64,000 nt of DNA, taken from the NCBI GenBank assembly GCA_022573285.1, contig JACZUF010000001.1:62001-126000 (forward strand), in the 5' to 3' direction. The notes beneath the pieces were generated by a model. The model made no database searches. It worked only from the letters and a program-made list of their open reading frames with translations, and was not told the origin of the DNA. This DNA comes from Chloroflexota bacterium (GTDB lineage Bacteria > Chloroflexota > Dehalococcoidia > Lucifugimonadales > UBA3495). Shown one piece after another: positions 17,910 through 25,927 of this stretch. A program made the position numbers and the translations under genes. Position 1 is the stretch's first letter, and the number at the start of each line of letters is the position of its first letter.

Positions 17910-18965
17910 ATGAAAATCGTAGCCGTATTGTATCCGGGAGGTCCCGCCGCCGGGGAGACACCGGAGCTTCTGGGTTGCGCCGAAAACGCCCTTGGGCTGC
18001 GCCAATGGGTGGAGTCCCAAGGGCACGAGTTGGTGTCGATCTCCGACACCGGATCCGGGCTTGAGGCCCACCTGCCCACCACCGATGTCCTCATCGCGAC
18101 TCCCTTCTGGCCGGCCTATATCACCAGGGAACGCATCCAGATGGCGCCCAACCTCCGGCTGTTGCTCACCGCGGGCGTGGGCTCGGACCATTTCGATCTG
18201 GCCGCGGCGGCCGAACGCAACATCACCGTGGCCGAGATCACCGGCAGTAACGTGGTCAGCGTCGCCGAGCACGTCGTGATGCAGATCCTCACCCTGGTCC
18301 GCAATTATATCCCCTCCTATATCGAGGTAACGGAAGGCGGTTGGGACATCGGCAAGGTCGCCGCCCGGTCCCACGACCTTGAGGACAAGTCCGTCGGCAT
18401 CGTCGGAATGGGGCGCATCGGACAGCGGGTGGCCGCACGGCTCAAGCCCTTCGACGTCCGCACCTCGTATTTCGATTACCGGCGGCTGAGCACGGCCGAA
18501 GAACAGACCTTGGGCGCCCGCTACTCGCAGCTTATTCCCTTGGTGCAGTCCTCCGACATCGTCAGCATCAACATCCCCCTTACGCCGGCGACCCAGGGCC
18601 TCTTCGACGAGAAATTGCTCTACAGCATGAGGAAGGGGGCCTACCTGGTGAACACGGCCCGGGGGCGGATAGTGGACACCGACGCCCTGGTGAAGGTCAT
18701 GGAAGCCGGCCATCTGGCGGGCTACGCCGGAGACGTTTGGTATCCCCAGCCCGCGCCGGCGGACCATCCCTGGCGGAAGATGCCCAACCACGCCATGACA
18801 CCCCATGTGTCCGGAACGTCTCTCGAGGCGCAGAAGCGTTATTCCGACGGAATACGGGATTGCCTGGAAAAATACTTCGCCGGGGAACCCATCGACCGCG
18901 ATTACATCATCGTCGAAGGGGGCCGGGTGACCAGCCCCAGCTACAGCTACGCCTACGAGGGGTGA
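17910..18965 (+). CDS. fdh: NAD-dependent formate dehydrogenase
   Basis: This D-2-hydroxyacid dehydrogenase family protein (351 residues) has the features of metal-free NAD-formate dehydrogenase, which oxidises formate to CO2. PFWPAY is at 65-70, the formate-binding Asn114 lies in GSNVVSVAEH, the Rossmann loop GMGRIG is at 166-171, and Asp189 after strand 2 favours NAD over NADP. Arg251 is in NTARGR, Gln280 in YPQPAP-DHPWR, and the catalytic His299 in MTPHVSGTSL. It lacks the N-terminal extension of Pseudomonas enzymes. A strong GGAGGAGG site precedes the ATG. A diverged copy of its last 66 bp recurs at 21300-21365. Confidence 0.9.
   Translation: MKIVAVLYPGGPAAGETPELLGCAENALGLRQWVESQGHELVSISDTGSGLEAHLPTTDVLIATPFWPAYITRERIQMAPNLRLLLTAGVGSDHFDLAAAAERNITVAEITGSNVVSVAEHVVMQILTLVRNYIPSYIEVTEGGWDIGKVAARSHDLEDKSVGIVGMGRIGQRVAARLKPFDVRTSYFDYRRLSTAEEQTLGARYSQLIPLVQSSDIVSINIPLTPATQGLFDEKLLYSMRKGAYLVNTARGRIVDTDALVKVMEAGHLAGYAGDVWYPQPAPADHPWRKMPNHAMTPHVSGTSLEAQKRYSDGIRDCLEKYFAGEPIDRDYIIVEGGRVTSPSYSYAYEG
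18900..18965 (+). repeat. Direct repeat copy 1 (3' end of fdh)
   Basis: The last 22 codons of fdh, including the stop, recur at 21300-21365 in the same orientation with 5 mismatches in 66 bp. Confidence 0.85.
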
Positions 18966-19049
18966 GGGCGACTCGCGGCCTCCGGTCGATACAGTCGTCG
19001 CCACCATCGGAGTGGAGCCGACTGTATCTATGGAAGACCTGACCAGCGT

Positions 19050-19136
19050 TTACCATGCGAAGATGAGTATGCCCATCAGGACGGCACCCAGCACCGAGAG
19101 GAGAGTCAGGGAGGACCGGACGAAGAAGCGCCTGAC
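19050..19136 (-). pseudogene. Possible remnant of a membrane protein C-terminus
   Basis: On the minus strand 28 codons after an in-frame TAG read as a basic start (RRFF) followed by one clean hydrophobic helix (LTLLSVLGAVLMGILIF) and a stop. There is no start codon. It looks like the last membrane helix of a lost transporter, but chance cannot be excluded. Confidence 0.25.
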
Positions 19137-19520
19137 CTAGGCTGTAAAGCGACCCAGAAGGTCCTGCAGGAGAGGTGAGCGATCCGTTGCAACGAGAAAA
19201 AGCCGGCGTAGATCGGGATACTTTCTGCTTCTCGACTTAAAATGATTCCCAAGGTATGATTTATATAAGAGGTGCAGGGAAGTCCAGGGGCCAGAGCTTC
19301 TAATTTGATTCAAAACGGCACGATTCTATAGGTAAATTTAAGAAATCGGATAGGTATAATCAAGACCGGCTAGCATTTCCGGCACCACTAGAAAAGCCTT
19401 CCGGCGAGTCGTTGTGGGCAACCGCGGAAGGCTTCTAGAACAAGTCCCTGGGCAAGGTGGCGTCTTGTCGCGTCCGATTCTACTGGAGGACAAACAGTTG
19501 GTCAACCCCAACTATCGATC
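19137..19520. other. Non-coding AT-richer segment with an inverted repeat
   Basis: No gene is supported in these 384 bp, and base composition is lower in G+C than the surrounding operons. An imperfect inverted repeat, CTAGAAaaGCCTTCCG at 19388-19403 and CGGAAGGCTTCTAG at 19425-19438, encloses a 21-nt loop. There is no T-tract, so it is either a structured RNA or a relic of a mobile element end. Confidence 0.4.
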
Positions 19521-19817
19521 TTGATAAGCGATATTGGATTCATAGCAGTTGGCTTGACCGCAGGAGCGACCATAGGGGTGGCTTTAGCCCTATTAATGCA
19601 GTTTCTTGCTTTGAGGCGCAGTTTGCAAAAGCGATGTACTCGTGTTGATACTGAACATGCCCTGAGGTTGCTCGCGGATTATCGACAGGCATGGGCAAAC
19701 AAATCCTTGGCATCAAAGATTGCCAGTCTTGGCTTTTTGGTCGGAATGAAGGTATCTGAACGCCAATACCAACGCGATAACTACAATGAGGACACCCTAG
19801 ACGCCGTTGGCTTATAG
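19521..19817 (+). CDS. Small membrane-anchored hypothetical protein
   Basis: This 98-residue protein starts at TTG 19521. An N-terminal hydrophobic helix (about 5-28, GFIAVGLTAGATIGVALALL) is followed by a basic, mixed-charge cytoplasmic part ending in DNYNEDTLDAVGL. The base composition is lower in G+C than the core genes, and no good ribosome binding site is seen. The family is not recognised; it belongs to the sparse region between the two fdh 3'-end copies. Confidence 0.45.
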   Translation: MISDIGFIAVGLTAGATIGVALALLMQFLALRRSLQKRCTRVDTEHALRLLADYRQAWANKSLASKIASLGFLVGMKVSERQYQRDNYNEDTLDAVGL

Positions 19818-19823
19818 CAAGCT

Positions 19824-20117
19824 TCATAGACGGCCTGACGGTGTGCCCTGTGCCGCCCACAATTTGTAGACGGTCCAAAGCGTCATAATCCCTAGTATTG
19901 CCAGCGCTGCCGACAGCAGAACCCAACGAGGGAGGTCCCAAGGAACCGCACCCGCGACAACGAACGACGCAATTGCGGCCACCAACACTGCTGCGACCCG
20001 GCGATGCATCCGCAACGCCCACTCCTCCGGAAACAAATTATGGAGGTTGGCAACCTGTGCAAAAACGACCGCGAACAAAGCTGCTAGTATTGTTAAGGAC
20101 AATTGCTCCTCGGTCAT
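19824..20117 (-). CDS. Small three-helix membrane protein, hypothetical
   Basis: The 97 residues contain three hydrophobic segments at about 7-22, 42-60 and 66-88, with short charged loops. The start ATG is 8 bp after the stop of the upstream gene on the same strand, so the two are likely co-transcribed. No family is recognised. Confidence 0.6.
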   Translation of the reverse strand: MTEEQLSLTILAALFAVVFAQVANLHNLFPEEWALRMHRRVAAVLVAAIASFVVAGAVPWDLPRWVLLSAALAILGIMTLWTVYKLWAAQGTPSGRL

Positions 20118-20125
20118 TGGGGAAC

Positions 20126-20722
20126 TCAGGTGTTCTCGGCGTCGCGGGAGTCGCCTACCTCACCAGAGCCCACAAATACCGGTTGCCACGCTTGGTTAAA
20201 GTGGTCCCTCAGTTTTCTCACGGCTTTGCATTTTCGGTCTACTGTGCCATATTTTCGGTTCTGGCCATCACCGTTTGAGAATACTTCGTACCACAGTGCG
20301 GCTTCGTCTCCAAATATGGCATAGGCGGGCGTGGGACGGCAGGGCACAGTCTTAACCGTGACTCCCTCTTTCTCTTGGATGGCCTCCAGTTCTCGCTCAA
20401 TGCTATCGGTGATTTCGCTACGGGGTCCTACCGCCAGTCGCAGCTTAACTTCACCCGGCTTGAAATCTATAGCCTTTTTGAGTGCGTGTATGCTAGGTAC
20501 AGCGTCGATGCTCCAGGCAACATCTATGTCGTACTTGGTGTCCTGCGTGGCCACTTCAGCGGCCTCACTCCACCGGCGCATCTTGTCAATAAACCATTGC
20601 TCCATCCCGGCAGGATCGACTTTGCGATACCTAACTCTCCCTTCGACACGCATTATCGCAACAATCATCGCCAGAGCGAGTGCAGCAAATCCCGTCCCAA
20701 GGCCTAAGAATACGGTCTCCAC
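20126..20722 (-). CDS. Hypothetical protein with N-terminal membrane anchor
   Basis: The 198-residue protein begins at GTG 20722, 9 nt after a GGAGG site. One hydrophobic helix lies at about 5-24; the rest is a soluble alpha/beta domain with VKLRLAVGPRSEI and IFGDEAALWYEV. The pattern recalls small phosphodiesterase-like or substrate-sensing domains, but no catalytic motif is evident and I do not assign a function. With the three-helix protein after it, it forms a two-gene unit transcribed toward fdh. Confidence 0.6.
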   Translation of the reverse strand: METVFLGLGTGFAALALAMIVAIMRVEGRVRYRKVDPAGMEQWFIDKMRRWSEAAEVATQDTKYDIDVAWSIDAVPSIHALKKAIDFKPGEVKLRLAVGPRSEITDSIERELEAIQEKEGVTVKTVPCRPTPAYAIFGDEAALWYEVFSNGDGQNRKYGTVDRKCKAVRKLRDHFNQAWQPVFVGSGEVGDSRDAENT

Positions 20723-21121
20723 CTAACGTATCCTCCAAATCAGGGTGGGAGGTCGACCACCCCGGTATTCAAGCTTTGCAGAATTTCGGCGGGGCTTACC
20801 CGCTCTTTCTTGGCGCGACTTCTTGAACTAGCATTTCCTCGACAAATAAAAGGCCTGTGTCCGTGGTCCGTCGGATTACCGTTAACACGGTTGCGGCCGG
20901 CGGGCCTTGCCACAAGGCCCATGGTTCCCGAAATGGTTATTTTTCAAACGCATCATATATCACCCTGCTAATATTCTGTCAAGCAGCGGAGTCCTATATG
21001 CAATCGGGCCAGGTTGTCCTCTGAGATTGACCTATGGGTCACTTCCGTTATCCAGGCATCGAATGGCGCTCTTGGCATCCATGTCACATGCCAACGTCAA
21101 ACCTGTCCTTCGGCTCTGGGC
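20723..21121. other. Non-coding leader and spacer
   Basis: Apart from the promoter candidate, this stretch shows no supported gene. A 60-codon minus-strand frame at 20740-20922 ends with the plausible peptide AKKERVSPAEILQSLNTG but is arginine-rich, lacks a ribosome site and has no recognisable family. Confidence 0.35.
20954..20982 (-). promoter_or_regulatory. Promoter candidate for the 20722-19824 unit
   Basis: On the minus strand TTGACA (20982-20977) and TATATG (20959-20954) are separated by 17 bp. TATGAT two bases further is an alternative -10. The start codon lies about 230 bp downstream, so the mRNA would have a long leader. Confidence 0.5.
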
Positions 21122-21287
21122 TGTCGCAGAGATTGGCTAGCTGGATGGCCCGGCTGACGTCTTTGGTGCGTAGGACCACCCGCTCGGCGACGTAGCAAGC
21201 CAGGTCCGGGTCTTAATCCAGTTGGCCGTCGATGACCTCCGGGCCACTTCCAGGAACTCCTCCGGAGTATGAGGCTTGATGTCGAAA
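21122..21287 (-). pseudogene. Degraded C-terminal fragment of a P-loop/AAA-type protein
   Basis: The minus strand reads DIKPHTPEEFLEVAR, then after a one-base loss continues in another frame as VIDGQLD, a TAA stop, and DPDLACYVAERVVLRTKDV followed by SRAIQLANLCDS. One frameshift and one stop within 55 codons show decay. The final part resembles the helical lid of AAA-type ATPases, but that family call is tentative. Confidence 0.4.
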
Positions 21288-21299
21288 GTCACCAACCAG

Positions 21300-21365
21300 G
21301 ACTACATCATCGTCGAAGGAGGCCGGTTAACCAGCCCCAGCCACAGCTACGCCTACGAGGGGTGA
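21300..21365 (+). pseudogene. Remnant: 3' end of a second formate dehydrogenase gene
   Basis: Twenty-one codons plus stop read DYIIVEGGRLTSPSHSYAYEG, matching the end of the intact fdh at 18900-18965 at 61 of 66 bases. Nothing of the rest of fdh is found upstream. It is either what is left of a lost tandem copy or a boundary duplication of the region between. Confidence 0.8.
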
Positions 21366-21695
21366 CGGCACCTTGGGCAGGGAACGCTCCGACCAGGTTA
21401 GGCCGCCGGGACGGACCTCGACCAGTGCAACAACCGAATATACCGGCAGGGGGATGTAATCGGACCCAAGGATTTTCGTTGCCGGTGCTCTGCCTGGTTC
21501 ATAGAAACGGGATTCCATCCCGGCGCGTAGGGACCTCTTTTGAATGACAGGTGGTGCGGACCACAGGCATTTAATATCACGACAGATAGCCGCATCGTGT
21601 TCCGGGTCACGCCAACCTGGGATATAGTGTTTTCTGCGCTATTTGATATGGGGCTCTGGCAACGGAACACCGCCGAAAGAGGGAGAGAGCATTAA
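21366..21695. other. Intergenic region before the EthD-like gene
   Basis: No supported gene lies in these 330 bp. A minus-strand frame at 21327-21518 has protein-like stretches (LGSDYIPLPVYSVVALVEV) but no ribosome site and could be another relic. The last bases hold the GAGGGAGAG ribosome site that serves the ATG at 21696. Confidence 0.35.
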
Positions 21696-22361
21696 ATGCC
21701 CGCCAAGAAAGGGACCTGACTGCTGATGGTCTGGTGCGACGTTCCCGAGGACCGGGAAGACGAGTTCAACCGCTGGTACAACGAAGAGCACATCGGGGAG
21801 ATCCTCACGGTCCCCGGCGTGCTGAACGCCGCCCGCTATGAGGCGGTGAAGGGCGGGCCCAAGCACCTGGCCTGCTACGAGTTGGCCAGCCCCGAGGCAG
21901 TGCTGGGCGACGGCTTCACCAAGCGCACCAAGTCCATATGGAGCGAGACCATGGGGCCGACTTTAATCGGAAAAAACTTTTTCAACCCGCTCTACGAGAT
22001 GATCTTTCCCGACAGCGTCTCAGGTGAGATGGAGAACAGCGGCATGGCCCCGGCCCTGCAGATCGGACGCATGAATATCCCTCCCGAGCGGGCCGATGAG
22101 TGGAACGAGTGGTATAACTCCACCTTCGTGCCCAATTTCGAGAAGGTGCCGGGTGTGATCCGGGGGCGGCGGTTCAAGACCGTGCGGGGTGAAGACCCCA
22201 TGTACTCGGTGGTCTACGAGTTTGAGAACGAGAACGTCTCACAGTCACCGGAATGGGCGGCCCAACTGGAGGCCGACCCCAAGAACGCCGGGATGCGCGC
22301 CTTGATCACCCACGGTCCTGGTTCCCCAAGTATTTTCAAGAAGACCTTCGAGCTTTCGTAG
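21696..22361 (+). CDS. EthD-like double dimeric-barrel protein, candidate selenoprotein (UGA at codon 8)
   Basis: The 221-codon frame begins at ATG 21696, which has a strong GAGGGAGAG site 5-13 bp upstream, and reads MPAKKGT, UGA (21717-21719), then LLMVWCDVPED. The ATG at 21726 would give an uninterrupted 211-residue protein but has a poorer site and cuts the first beta strand (LLMVWCDV). Two alpha/beta-barrel repeats are visible, each with the hallmark (D/E)EFNRWYNEEH or DEWNEWYNSTF, as in EthD-related proteins of aromatic and ether catabolism. Downstream of the UGA, TTCCCG-aggac-CGGGAA (21742-21758) is a SECIS-like hairpin with its loop 28 nt away. The Sec reading is plausible but not proven; the barrel assignment is firm. 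It precedes the MBL hydrolase gene. Confidence 0.75.
21742..21758 (+). promoter_or_regulatory. Candidate SECIS hairpin (EthD-like gene)
   Basis: A perfect 6 bp stem TTCCCG/CGGGAA closes a five-base loop AGGAC. The loop begins 28 nt after the in-frame UGA, within the spacing usual for bacterial SECIS elements (roughly 16-37 nt), and contains the expected guanines. Confidence 0.55.
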
Positions 22362-22380
22362 CCGCAGGACGGAGTAAACG

Positions 22381-23181
22381 ATGCCCAACCACAAGATAAA
22401 CGTCGGCAACGTCGAACTGATCTCGCTGAACGACAACCTGCCCATCAGGTCGCCCTTCGTGGCCTTCCCTCACACTACCATCGAGCAGTGGCGGGAGTAC
22501 CCTGAACTGATGGCCGACGATGAGAACGGCAAGCACCGCTGGGGCTCATTGGCGGTCCGTTCCTCAGGCAAGTTGATCATCGTCGATACCGGGATGCAGG
22601 GCGAGGGCTGCTACCTCCTCGACGATATGAAGGAGAAGGGCATCGACCGAGAGGCGGTGGACATCGTGGTCTTCACCCACGTCCACCCCGACCACGTCGG
22701 CTGGAACTTCACCGGCGGAAAACCAAACTTCCCCAACGCCCGCTTCCTGGTGCCCAAGAAGGACTGGGACTACTGGACCCAGCCCGAGGTGATGGCCACG
22801 GTCGAATACGTGGAGCCCCAGGTGTTGCCGCTCAAAGAACTGGGCGTGCTGGAATTGATCGACGGCGAATACGAGATCACGCCGGAACTGACCACCTATC
22901 CGACGCCGGGCCACACCCCAGGCCACAACTCCATCCGCATAACGTCCAACGGGGAGCACGCGTTCATCCTGGGCGACGTGGCCCACAGTCCCATCCAGGC
23001 CCATTACACCGATTGGTGCCCTGAGTTCGACGTGGACCAAGACGCGGCGCGGGCCACCAGGCATGCGGTCATTGACATGCTGGAAGCCGAGGGCACGCTC
23101 GTATCGGCGGGGCACTTCCCCGACCCCGGCTTCGGCCGCTTCGTCCGGGGAGAAGACCGGCGCTACTGGCAGGGTATCTAG
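22381..23181 (+). CDS. Metallo-beta-lactamase fold hydrolase (lactonase-like)
   Basis: The 266 residues have the zinc motif HVHPDH at 100-105, the later ligand in HTPGHN, and the bridging Asp in LGDVAHSP. The layout is that of N-acyl-homoserine lactonase-like or quorum-quenching-type MBL hydrolases, which act on esters and lactones. It starts 19 bp after the EthD-like gene, preceded by GGAGTAAACG, and is followed closely by a cupin gene; the group probably degrades an organic substrate. Confidence 0.88.
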   Translation: MPNHKINVGNVELISLNDNLPIRSPFVAFPHTTIEQWREYPELMADDENGKHRWGSLAVRSSGKLIIVDTGMQGEGCYLLDDMKEKGIDREAVDIVVFTHVHPDHVGWNFTGGKPNFPNARFLVPKKDWDYWTQPEVMATVEYVEPQVLPLKELGVLELIDGEYEITPELTTYPTPGHTPGHNSIRITSNGEHAFILGDVAHSPIQAHYTDWCPEFDVDQDAARATRHAVIDMLEAEGTLVSAGHFPDPGFGRFVRGEDRRYWQGI

Positions 23182-23212
23182 CACCTACGGGACCTGACTA
23201 ACGGAGACCAAA

Positions 23213-23572
23213 ATGCTCAAAGCGAAACTGGTCCGCTTCGACAGCGTCGACCACCAGGAACGGCGGCCGGGTGTGGTCCTAACCAGCCTGGTGGACGGGG
23301 ACACCGGGGCCACCCAGATCTCCAGCGGCGTCGCCGAATTTGCCGTCGGGGCTTCGGCGCCCACCCACTACCACGACGCCGAGGAATCGGTGATCGTCAT
23401 CGAGGGCGAGGGGCTGATGGTCATCAACGGCGAAGAACACATAGTCCGGCCCAACGACGCCGCCTTCATCCCGCCGGGCGCCCACCACAGCATCGCCAAC
23501 CACGGCGGCCGGCCCTTCAAGATCAGTTGGACCTACGCCTCGATCAATTGGTCCACGACGCCGGTGGAATAA
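23213..23572 (+). CDS. Cupin-domain protein
   Basis: The 119 residues form one small beta barrel. Cupin motif 1 is THYHDAEESVIVIEGEG, with two His and one Glu as metal ligands, and motif 2 is FIPPGAHHSIANHG. Such proteins are isomerases, dioxygenases or binding proteins; the substrate is not evident. A GGAGACC site lies before the ATG. It is in line with the MBL hydrolase. Confidence 0.88.
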   Translation: MLKAKLVRFDSVDHQERRPGVVLTSLVDGDTGATQISSGVAEFAVGASAPTHYHDAEESVIVIEGEGLMVINGEEHIVRPNDAAFIPPGAHHSIANHGGRPFKISWTYASINWSTTPVE

Positions 23573-23581
23573 GCTGCGGCC

Positions 23582-23725
23582 CTAGTCCAGCGGTCGGATG
23601 TTGTCGGACCGGACTAGGAACAGCAGGCCGGTCACCACCGCCACGCCGAAGCGGGCGCTAATTGCCGCCATTGGTCCGTCAATGGGACTACCCCACCATC
23701 GGGTTATTGGTTAAACTAGCCACGG
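23582..23725 (-). pseudogene. Possible remnant of a transporter C-terminus
   Basis: The minus strand ends with a readable tail, DGPMAAISARFGVAVVTGLLFLVRSDNIRPLD and stop, quoted here only to show one hydrophobic helix and a basic end. Upstream the frame is broken near 23690 (ASLTNNPMVG then stop). This looks like the eroded end of an MFS-type carrier, at low certainty. Confidence 0.25.
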
Positions 23726-23776
23726 TCTTGAGGCCAACCCTGTTCAAGTAGCCTACTCCGTCCAATCGGTCAAAAA

Positions 23777-24829
23777 ATGAAATTCGGTCTATTCCAATCG
23801 GTGCAACTGCCCAATCCCAAGGAACAAGTCAGGTATTACAAAGAGGCGTTGGCCCAGGTGCTCCACGCCGAACAATTGGGCTTCGATTCGGTGTGGATCA
23901 CGGAGCACCATTTCTCCCGCCATGGCATCGTGTCAGCCACACTGTCGGTGCTGGCCTATCTGGCGGGCGTAACCGAGAAGATCCGCCTGGGCACCGGCGT
24001 CACCGTCCTGCCCTTCCACAACCCCATCGAACTGGCCGAGCAGGCGGCCACGGTGGACCTGCTCAGCGGAGGGAGGTTGGACTTCGGCGCCGGCCGGGGC
24101 TTCCAATGGGGTGAGTTCCACAAGTTGAACATCCCCATGGAGGAAGCGAGCCGGCGGTTCGAGGAGAGCATGGAGGTCCTGACCAAGGCCTGGACCGCCA
24201 CTGAGCCCTTCGATCACGCCGGAGAGTTCTGGCAGTTCAACGACATGACCGTGCACCCAAAGCCGGTCCAATCACCCCATCCGCCCATCTTCGTCGCCGC
24301 GTCCAGCGAGGCCAGCGTCAACCGCGTCGCCCGCAACGGCTGGAACCTGCTCATCGGCCAGGGGGAGCCATTCGCCCAGGTGGCCGAGCAGATCGAATAC
24401 TACAAAGGGGCTCTGTCTCAAGCGGGACACGACTACCACCGGGAGCGGGTGGTGGTGGCGCGGGCCATGTACACCGCCCCCAACTTGTCCCAATCGCGCC
24501 GGGACACGGAAGCGCCTTTCATGTGGTTCAAGCAGACCGGTCAGGAGGTCGGGGCGCCACGGGACTACGACGTGGAATTACTGCCCGAGGAGTACCGCGC
24601 CTACCGGAGGAGGTTCGCCCGGGACGTCACCTTCGACTACGACTCGATTTATGAGAACGTGGCCCTGTTCGGCACGCCCGATGACCTGACTGCGCGCATC
24701 CAAAATCTGCAAAAGTCGGGCGTGGAAAAGATCATCTTCTTCATCAACTTCGGCGGCATCGAGCACCGGAAGGTGTTGGACTCCCTGGACCTCTTCGCCA
24801 AAGAGGTCATGCCCAACTTCGTGGACTGA
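23777..24829 (+). CDS. LLM-class flavin-dependent monooxygenase (luciferase-like)
   Basis: The 350 residues form a bacterial luciferase-like TIM barrel. It begins MKFGLFQSVQLPNP, has WITEHHFSRHG near 38-48, the flavin phosphate region LGTGVTVLPFHNPIELAEQ, and the family motif GGRLDFGAGRGFQ. Such enzymes use FMNH2 and O2 to oxidise organic substrates. The length and C-terminal VALFGTPDDLTARI fit. It lies 200 bp after the cupin gene, in the same catabolic neighbourhood. Confidence 0.92.
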   Translation: MKFGLFQSVQLPNPKEQVRYYKEALAQVLHAEQLGFDSVWITEHHFSRHGIVSATLSVLAYLAGVTEKIRLGTGVTVLPFHNPIELAEQAATVDLLSGGRLDFGAGRGFQWGEFHKLNIPMEEASRRFEESMEVLTKAWTATEPFDHAGEFWQFNDMTVHPKPVQSPHPPIFVAASSEASVNRVARNGWNLLIGQGEPFAQVAEQIEYYKGALSQAGHDYHRERVVVARAMYTAPNLSQSRRDTEAPFMWFKQTGQEVGAPRDYDVELLPEEYRAYRRRFARDVTFDYDSIYENVALFGTPDDLTARIQNLQKSGVEKIIFFINFGGIEHRKVLDSLDLFAKEVMPNFVD

Positions 24830-24862
24830 CCCACCCGCTGGGTCCCCGGCTAGTCGCTAGAT

Positions 24863-25006
24863 CTGGAAATAGCAGTTTCCAACACCGTTCGTGGTGAGCC
24901 CCGTCACCGTTCGTGGTGAGCCCGTCGAACCATGGACGCGCCGCAACCGAGGTCCTTCGACGGGGCTCAGGACGAACGAAAGGCCGTGACGGTTATTTCC
25001 AGAACT
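24863..25006. repeat. Large imperfect palindromic (REP-like) element
   Basis: The ends CTGGAAATA and TATTTCCAG are inverted. Inside, GTTCGTGGTGAGCC occurs twice and is inverted against GGGCTCAGGACGAACG; the core GTCGAACC pairs with GGTCCTTCGAC. This type of CGTTCGTGGTGAGC/TCGAACC palindrome is dispersed in many environmental genomes; a related element is at 39045-39172. It lies between the converging monooxygenase and yajQ genes and could act as a terminator. Confidence 0.75.
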
Positions 25007-25011
25007 AGGTG

Positions 25012-25497
25012 CTAGTCGCGGTAGTTTATGAACTGCAGCGGCTGGCTGTTCTTCATCTCTTTGATTAGGGAGATGACCGCTTGCAGGTCGTCCCGCTTCT
25101 TGGCCGAGACCCTGAGCTCGTTGCCCTGGACCGCCAGTTGGACCTTCATCTTGGCGGACTTCACTTCCTTGCTGATCTTGCGGCCCAAGTCGCCGTCGAT
25201 CCCCTGTTTGATGGCCACGGTCTCCCGCAGACTGCTGCCCGCCGCGTCCTGAGGTTTTCCGAAATCCAGTGCCCCCAATTCCACTTTGCGCATGGCCAGG
25301 TACTTACGGAGCAGGTCCTCGACCTGCTGCATCTTCATGCTGTCATCGGCGGTCAGCGTCAGGGTGTCCTCCGAGCGGACGACGGCGCACTTGGTATTCA
25401 CGAGGTCGAACCGTTGCTTGATCTCTCGAGCGACGCCATTCAGGGCGTTGTCCACTTCCGCCAGATTCGTTCGAGAGACCACATCAAAGGTTGGCAT
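25012..25497 (-). CDS. yajQ: YajQ-family nucleotide-binding protein
   Basis: The 161 residues match the YajQ/DUF520 family from the start (MPTFDVVSRTNLAEVDNALN) to the end (VISLIKEMKNSQPLQFINYRD). The fold is two alpha/beta subdomains that bind nucleic acid or, in Xanthomonas and Pseudomonas, cyclic di-GMP. Length is typical. An AGGAGCT site precedes the ATG. Confidence 0.95.
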   Translation of the reverse strand: MPTFDVVSRTNLAEVDNALNGVAREIKQRFDLVNTKCAVVRSEDTLTLTADDSMKMQQVEDLLRKYLAMRKVELGALDFGKPQDAAGSSLRETVAIKQGIDGDLGRKISKEVKSAKMKVQLAVQGNELRVSAKKRDDLQAVISLIKEMKNSQPLQFINYRD

Positions 25498-25768
25498 TGG
25501 GGGGAGAGCTCCTTGGGGCTAATACTTCGCCGTAAACATGATACATGAGGCCCGCGCCAGGATAACGGCGCCACGATTGCGGGTAAAGAATGGCTTGGGA
25601 AAATTTGGGTCCAAGGGGCGTAGGCTCTCCAAAGCGACGGCCGCGGCCACCAGGCCACCTCCGACAACCATGCGGCTAAGAATGCCCGTTTCTTGTTGAG
25701 CGTTTGCCGCTCAGATGCTACAATCCGTTAGGCTTGACACCACGGCTACACCCACGTTTCCTCAACGT

Positions 25769-25843
25769 TCCCCGATAGCTCAGCGGTAGAGCGGGCGGCT
25801 GTTAACCGCTAGGTCGTAGGTTCGAATCCTACTCGGGGAGCCA
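25769..25843 (+). tRNA. tRNA-Asn (GTT)
   Basis: The acceptor arms TCCCCGA and TCGGGGA pair fully, followed by the discriminator G and an encoded CCA. The D arm AGCTCAGCGGTAGAGC, anticodon loop CTGTTAA with anticodon GTT, and T arm GTAGGTTCGAATCCTAC are all present. It is a complete cytoplasmic tRNA for asparagine. Confidence 0.97.
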
Positions 25844-25927
25844 AATCTTCGGCAACCAACCCTTATCCCGGCACTACCTGCATTCCCCCCATCACATCCA
25901 TCCCTCTCTTTCTTGCGTATTAGAAAA

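Noticed and set aside
16892-18064. Long plus-strand open frame of 390 codons
   Set aside because: It runs antisense to the SDR gene and out of frame into fdh. Both of those have clear family motifs; the long frame has none and only reflects high GC.
18963-19141. Readthrough of the fdh TGA as selenocysteine
   Set aside because: The protein already ends like known formate dehydrogenases, the continued frame has no family likeness, and no Cys is expected there.
20740-20922. 60-codon minus-strand frame as a gene
   Set aside because: Arginine-rich, no ribosome site, no known family; kept only as a remark on the leader region.
21269-21547. 92-codon plus-strand frame
   Set aside because: It is a wrong-frame reading of the fdh 3' remnant and spacer; the remnant itself is in another frame.
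24827-24853. TGA readthrough in the flavin monooxygenase gene
   Set aside because: Only eight further codons are open and the protein is complete without them.
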